NCBI GenBank assembly: GCA_945878355.1
Contig: CAMCTC010000059.1
Location: forward strand, 1-28,770
Direction: 5' to 3'
Source of the DNA: Bordetella parapertussis
GTDB taxonomy: Bacteria > Pseudomonadota > Gammaproteobacteria > Burkholderiales > Burkholderiaceae_C
DNA length: 28,770 bases
Shown here: positions 25,503 to 28,770 of the stretch, piece by piece
Numbering within the stretch: position 1 is the first letter of the stretch
Layout: each line of letters starts with the position of its first letter
Translations under genes and position numbers: made by a program
The notes under the pieces: model-generated
Databases searched by the model: none
What the model saw: only the letters and a program-made list of their open reading frames with translations
What the model was told of the DNA's origin: nothing

Positions 25503-27538
25503 GCACGCCAACCCTGAGCATGACGTTTCGTGAAAGCGATGGGTTGCTGCAGCGGCTCAAGGACTGGTCCGAGCAGGGCTGGATCCGGCGCCTGGACAGC
25601 GCTTTCGCGGCCTTCCTGGCCGATCTCTGCCCCGAGGCATCGGCGCCCGTACTGCTCGCCGCCGCGCTGGTCGCCCATCTCGAAGGTCGAGGCCACAGCT
25701 GTCTGCGGGTCGACGCCATGCTGCTCGACGCCGAGGCCTTGCTGGGCTGGCCGACCCAGGCGCTGGACGAACTGCGCGCGCTGCTGACCGACCTGCCGCC
25801 AGACCCACAGGACTGGTTTGCCGCGTTGCGCGCCAGCCCGCTGGTCTGGGTCGAGGGCGAGGGCGACGCCGTGCAGCGGCCTTGGGGGCCATCCCCGCTG
25901 GTCTTGGCCGGCAGCAAGCTCTACCTGCGGCGCTACTGGGGCTACGAGCGGCGGGTGGCTTGCCAGGTGCTGGCGCGCAGCCAGGCCGCAGGTGCCGTCG
26001 ACCTGCTTGCCGCCAGGCAATGGCTGGACTTGTTGTTTCCGGCGCCCACCGAGGTGACAACCGAGGTCGATTGGCAGAAAGTGGCTTGCGGCGTGGCGTT
26101 GGGCTCGCGGCTGGCGGTGATCACCGGCGGCCCGGGCACGGGCAAGACCTACACCGCGGCCAGGCTGCTGGCGTTGCTGTTTGCGGTCGATCCGGCACCG
26201 CAGCTGCTGCGGGTGGCGCTGGCCGCGCCGACCGGCAAGGCTGCAGCAAGGCTCAAGCAGGCTATCGAGGCTGCGCTGACCGAGTTACAGGATCTCCTCG
26301 GCGATCGACTGCTATTGCGCGAGCTGGCCTCGCACATCGGCCCAGCGCGCACCCTGCATTCGCTGCTGGGCGCGAGCCCCGACAGCCGGCGATTCCGTGC
26401 TGACGCTGCGCACCCGCTGGCGCTGGACCTGCTGATCGTCGACGAGGCGTCTATGGTTCACCTGGAGATGATGGCTTCGCTGCTTGAGGCCATGCCGTCG
26501 CATGCCCGCATCATCCTGCTCGGCGACAAGGACCAGCTGGCCTCGGTCGAGGCCGGCGCGGTGCTCGGTGACCTTTGTCGGGACGCCGAGCAAGGGCGCT
26601 ACCGGCAAGTCACCGCGGAATTCATCGAATCGGTGACCGGCCAGCGCCTGCCCGCCGAGCAGGTGCAGGGCGGACCGGCGCTGGCGCAGCGCACCGTGAT
26701 GCTGCGCCAGAGCCGGCGTTTCGGCGGTCCGATCGGCGCGCTGGCCAAGGCTGTCAACGCCGGCAATGCCCAGGCCGCCTCGGCGCTGCTGCAGGCCGGC
26801 GCGGGCCTGCCCTTGTTGGGGCTGACGGCACCGACGCCACATGTGCTGCTGCGCCTGGCGCTGCAAGGGCGGCCCGGCGCCGAGGGTGGCTACGGGCATT
26901 ACCTGTCGATGCTGCGCCAGCGCCCCGGCTTCGATCGTTCCGAGCAGCACGCTGCCTGGGTGCTGGCGCTGTTGGTCGCGTTCGACCGCTTCAGGCTGCT
27001 GTGCGCGTTGCGAGATGGCGAATGGGGTAGCTCGGGCCTGAACGCTGCGGTCGAGCGCGAATTCGTCGCCCAAGGCCTGCTGTTCAAGCGCGGCGATTGG
27101 TACGAGGGCCGGCCGGTCATGGTCACGCGCAACAACCCCGGCGTCGGCGTGTTCAACGGTGACATCGGCATCGCTCTCAAACCTTTCGCGCCTGACGCGC
27201 CGCTTCGCGCTTATTTTCTCGACGGCGCGGCGGTCCGGTCGGTCGCGGTCAGCCGACTGGCCGAAGTTGAAACCGCTTTCGCGATGACGGTGCACAAGTC
27301 GCAGGGATCGGAGTTCGAGCATTGCGTGTTGGTGCTGCCCCAAGCGCCCAGCCGGGTGTTGACGCGCGAGTTGGTCTACACCGGCATCACCCGGGCCCGC
27401 GAAGCCTTCACGCTCGTCTCGGGGCGACCGCAGGCTTTCGCCGATGCGCTGGCCCAGCGCACCCAGCGCGCCAGCGGCTTGCTCGAGCGCTTGTCCGACC
27501 AGCCGGCAGACCCTGAGCTCGGTCCCGATTCGACTTAG
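25499..27538 (+). CDS. recD: Exodeoxyribonuclease V subunit alpha (RecD)
   Basis: RecD is the fast 5'-3' SF1B helicase of RecBCD. The 679-residue product starts at the ATG at 25499, which overlaps the recB stop (ATGA). The N-terminal part (to about 190) is the interaction domain with RecC and RecB. The helicase motifs follow: Walker A ITGGPGTGKTYTAARLL (209-217 core), APTGKAAARL, DEASM (from 315), LLGDKDQLASVEAGAVLGDL, VHKSQGSEFEH (HKSQG at 599-603) and YTGITRAREAF (627-634). It is about 70 residues longer than E. coli RecD (608), with extra Ala- and Gln-rich stretches between motifs. It is the last gene of the recCBD set, and a large palindrome starts 47 nt behind its stop. Confidence 0.96.
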   Translation: MSTPTLSMTFRESDGLLQRLKDWSEQGWIRRLDSAFAAFLADLCPEASAPVLLAAALVAHLEGRGHSCLRVDAMLLDAEALLGWPTQALDELRALLTDLPPDPQDWFAALRASPLVWVEGEGDAVQRPWGPSPLVLAGSKLYLRRYWGYERRVACQVLARSQAAGAVDLLAARQWLDLLFPAPTEVTTEVDWQKVACGVALGSRLAVITGGPGTGKTYTAARLLALLFAVDPAPQLLRVALAAPTGKAAARLKQAIEAALTELQDLLGDRLLLRELASHIGPARTLHSLLGASPDSRRFRADAAHPLALDLLIVDEASMVHLEMMASLLEAMPSHARIILLGDKDQLASVEAGAVLGDLCRDAEQGRYRQVTAEFIESVTGQRLPAEQVQGGPALAQRTVMLRQSRRFGGPIGALAKAVNAGNAQAASALLQAGAGLPLLGLTAPTPHVLLRLALQGRPGAEGGYGHYLSMLRQRPGFDRSEQHAAWVLALLVAFDRFRLLCALRDGEWGSSGLNAAVEREFVAQGLLFKRGDWYEGRPVMVTRNNPGVGVFNGDIGIALKPFAPDAPLRAYFLDGAAVRSVAVSRLAEVETAFAMTVHKSQGSEFEHCVLVLPQAPSRVLTRELVYTGITRAREAFTLVSGRPQAFADALAQRTQRASGLLERLSDQPADPELGPDST

Positions 27539-27567
27539 CTTCGATCGCGGGTCAACGCACACGCGGG

Positions 27568-27659
27568 TTGCGGGGGACCTTGCGGGGGACCGGGTCTTGA
27601 ATTTGAACCCCCTTCAGATTCAAGACCCGGTCCCTGCTTCAGCTGGTCCCTGCTTCAGC
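27568..27659. repeat. REP-like palindrome with flanking tandem repeats
   Basis: Bases 27586-27602 and 27618-27634 are a perfect 17-bp inverted repeat. Five more pairs (one T-G) continue it to a 22-bp stem closed by the loop CCCCC at 27608-27612. On the left, TTGCGGGGGACC occurs twice in direct tandem (27568-27579, 27580-27591). On the right, GGTCCCTGCTTCAGC occurs twice with a 16-nt period (27629-27643, 27645-27659). The outer GGGACC and GGTCCC copies could pair as well, giving nested alternatives. No T-tract follows. The layout resembles REP/BIME elements that are moved by REP-associated tyrosine transposases; no such transposase gene is in the window. It could also serve as the 3' end structure of the recCBD message. 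Confidence 0.65.
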
Positions 27660-27981
27660 CCAGGCCTTCGAAAGTTGCAGGCTCGGGGTTCGTGCACGGC
27701 TTGTTACTGCGGTTGTAGACCGCTATCCCTGTCTGGATTTTCTTTGGCTTCGATGGGTCTTCAACGCACTCGCGCACGGAACTCGCTACGTGGATCCGCG
27801 CCACGCTGGCTCAGCGTCGAAAACGAGCTAGTCAATTTTTTCCCTTGCCTGCCAAGGCGAAAATAGACGAGACTGGCAAGATCGTTGAAAGTGCTCGATA
27901 AAATAAGTTTCTAACATCGTTTCCGCTCTACTCCCGCATCAATGGTATGCAGAGACTGATAACGAATGTGATAAGCGTCCA
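27660..27981. other. Intergenic stretch without a recognised gene
   Basis: I see no supported gene here. One + frame is free of stops from 27719 to the TAA at 27899-27901 (60 codons), and its end (LPAKAKIDETGKIVESAR) has protein-like composition. However, it has no ATG or GTG start, only a TTG late in the frame, and no family I can name. It may be the 3' remnant of a lost gene. From about 27820 to 27990 the sequence is clearly more AT-rich than the rest of the window. A 5-bp hairpin at 27843-27857 has its T-run on the wrong side to be a terminator. Confidence 0.3.
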
Positions 27982-28670
27982 ATGATGACCATCCAGACAG
28001 ACATCTCCAGTGTTCGCCATGTCGGTCACGACCGCATGCCAACGAATCGCTGGCAATCCGAATGCGCGCTGAAGCTGCCAGGCTTGCGCCCGTCGTCGTT
28101 GATGCTCGCCGCTCTGGCGGGCGGCGATGCTGTTGACGGCGGCTTGACAGCGATGGTCAAAGTTCTGGGCAGTGAGGGCTTCGTTTGCGTCAACACCTGA
28201 GGCTTCAAGAACTTCGACTCGAACCAGATCGTCTCAACCGATATCAAGCAAAGCGCCGTAGCCGCTTCCGAGTCGGCATTGCCCAGAGCGTTCGAAATGC
28301 TCGAACTCACGCTGCGGGTTGCCGACGCGCCAGCGATCAGCGTTGGCGACCGTGACCCGAAACGTACCGGGAACTCGCGACTTCAGCAACGACAGCGGTA
28401 CGGTGACCCGCAGTGCTGTTGCATGGCAAGGCCAGTGGCCAGGTCGACTACCGCCAATCGGTGCGGCGCTGCGTGTTGGTCGAAGGACAAGACCAAGAGT
28501 CTTTCATCCGCTCGCGAAGCCAAGCGACTCGCGTGTTCGTCAACCCTCTCGATGGCGACATCCCGGTCGATGGGTTGCGAATCGCGGCCGGGTCCGCGGT
28601 TCTCGCCGGAGATCGTTGCGGCAGCAAGATGATGTTTGTGCCGTTGGGGGTGCGTCGAACGGCGAAATGA
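27982..28670 (+). other. Possible decayed or unrecognised coding region
   Basis: Protein-like stretches change frame several times. The first (27982-28200, 72 codons from an ATG, MMTIQTDISSVRHVGHDR at the start) ends in a TGA. The same frame then stays open past 28360 with a plausible run such as FKNFDSNQIVSTDIKQSAVA. A GTG-started frame from 28413 to 28670 (85 codons, with GDIPVDGLRIAAGSAVLAGD) also looks coding by base use. None has a good Shine-Dalgarno and I recognise no family. This could be one gene broken by a stop and a frameshift, or simply non-coding DNA. Open frames on the minus strand over the same stretch are no better. Confidence 0.25.
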
Positions 28671-28694
28671 GAACCTCTTTGCCACTGGTGATAT

Positions 28695-28717
28695 ATTCAG
28701 TCGAATGACTATTGAAT
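28695..28717. promoter_or_regulatory. Candidate operator upstream of the last gene
   Basis: ATTCA (28695-28699) and TGAAT (28713-28717) are inverted repeats, with AGTC/GACT (28699-28702 and 28707-28710) nested inside. A TATATT hexamer at 28692-28697 overlaps the left arm and could be a -10 box, but no good -35 is found. The site ends 12 nt before the start codon at 28730. A repressor site is possible; evidence is sequence symmetry only. Confidence 0.3.
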
Positions 28718-28729
28718 GGAGTGAATGAA

Positions 28730-28770
28730 ATGTTCAAGAGAGAATTTTTGCGTAAAGCCCTGTTGGTTGC
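28730..28770 (+). CDS. Start of a gene, probably for an exported protein (3' end outside window)
   Basis: An ATG at 28730 has GGAG at 28718-28721, eight bases ahead. The 13 complete codons read MFKREFLRKALLV. A short basic segment followed by a hydrophobic one is how a Sec signal peptide begins, so the product may be periplasmic, outer-membrane or secreted. No family can be named from 13 residues. The frame stays open to the end of the window. Confidence 0.5.
   Translation, partial: MFKREFLRKALLV

Noticed and set aside
26312..27562. 416-codon minus-strand open frame over recD
   Set aside because: Shadow of recD with Gln/Arg/His-rich composition and no recognisable domain.
27568..27659. Short repeats behind recD as a CRISPR array
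   Set aside because: The copies are in direct tandem or 1 nt apart, only two of each, with no spacers and no cas genes.
27843..27857. Hairpin next to a T-run as a terminator
   Set aside because: The six T lie upstream of the stem on the + strand and give A on the minus strand, so neither direction has the required stem-then-T order.

Overview
The window is GC-rich and reads almost entirely on the + strand. Its gene content and order (tuf, then the S10, spc and alpha ribosomal operons fused end to end, then dsbD, an initiator tRNA and recC-recB-recD) and the protein sequences point to a betaproteobacterium. It is most likely of the order Burkholderiales, near the Comamonadaceae or Rubrivivax-Leptothrix group; this placement is by recognition, not by search.

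Layout. 1-660 is the 3' end of tuf (EF-Tu). 733-6186 is the S10 operon: rpsJ, rplC, rplD, rplW, rplB, rpsS, rplV, rpsC, rplP, rpmC, rpsQ. It is split after rpsJ by a 219-nt structured gap with its own candidate promoter. At 6191-6290 three hairpins end in a T-rich terminator, and a peroxiredoxin gene (6311-6823) sits between the S10 and spc operons. 6851-7059 holds the spc promoter and a strongly folded leader. 7060-12580 is the spc operon: rplN, rplX, rplE, rpsN, rpsH, rplF, rplR, rpsE, rpmD, rplO, secY. 12675-16089 is the alpha operon: rpmJ, rpsM, rpsK, rpsD, rpoA, rplQ. It has no infA between secY and rpmJ, and each of its four large gaps carries a strong hairpin. A classical terminator closes it at 16126-16155.

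Next come dsbD (16175-17983, membrane reductant shuttle to the periplasm), tRNA-fMet with its own extended -10 promoter and terminator (18034-18186), and the overlapping genes recC, recB and recD (18254-27538). These three encode the complete RecBCD helicase-nuclease for double-strand-break repair and degradation of linear foreign DNA. The last 1.2 kb (27539-28729) has no convincing gene. It starts with a REP-like 22-bp palindrome flanked by two kinds of tandem repeat and then holds stop-interrupted, possibly decayed coding sequence. The first 13 codons of a new gene, probably for an exported protein, begin at 28730.

No new defence or mobile system with intact genes was found. The parts least explained by known genes are regulatory: the leader moved between rpsJ and rplC, the spc leader stem-loop, the hairpins in the alpha-operon gaps, and the palindromic repeat cluster behind recD.
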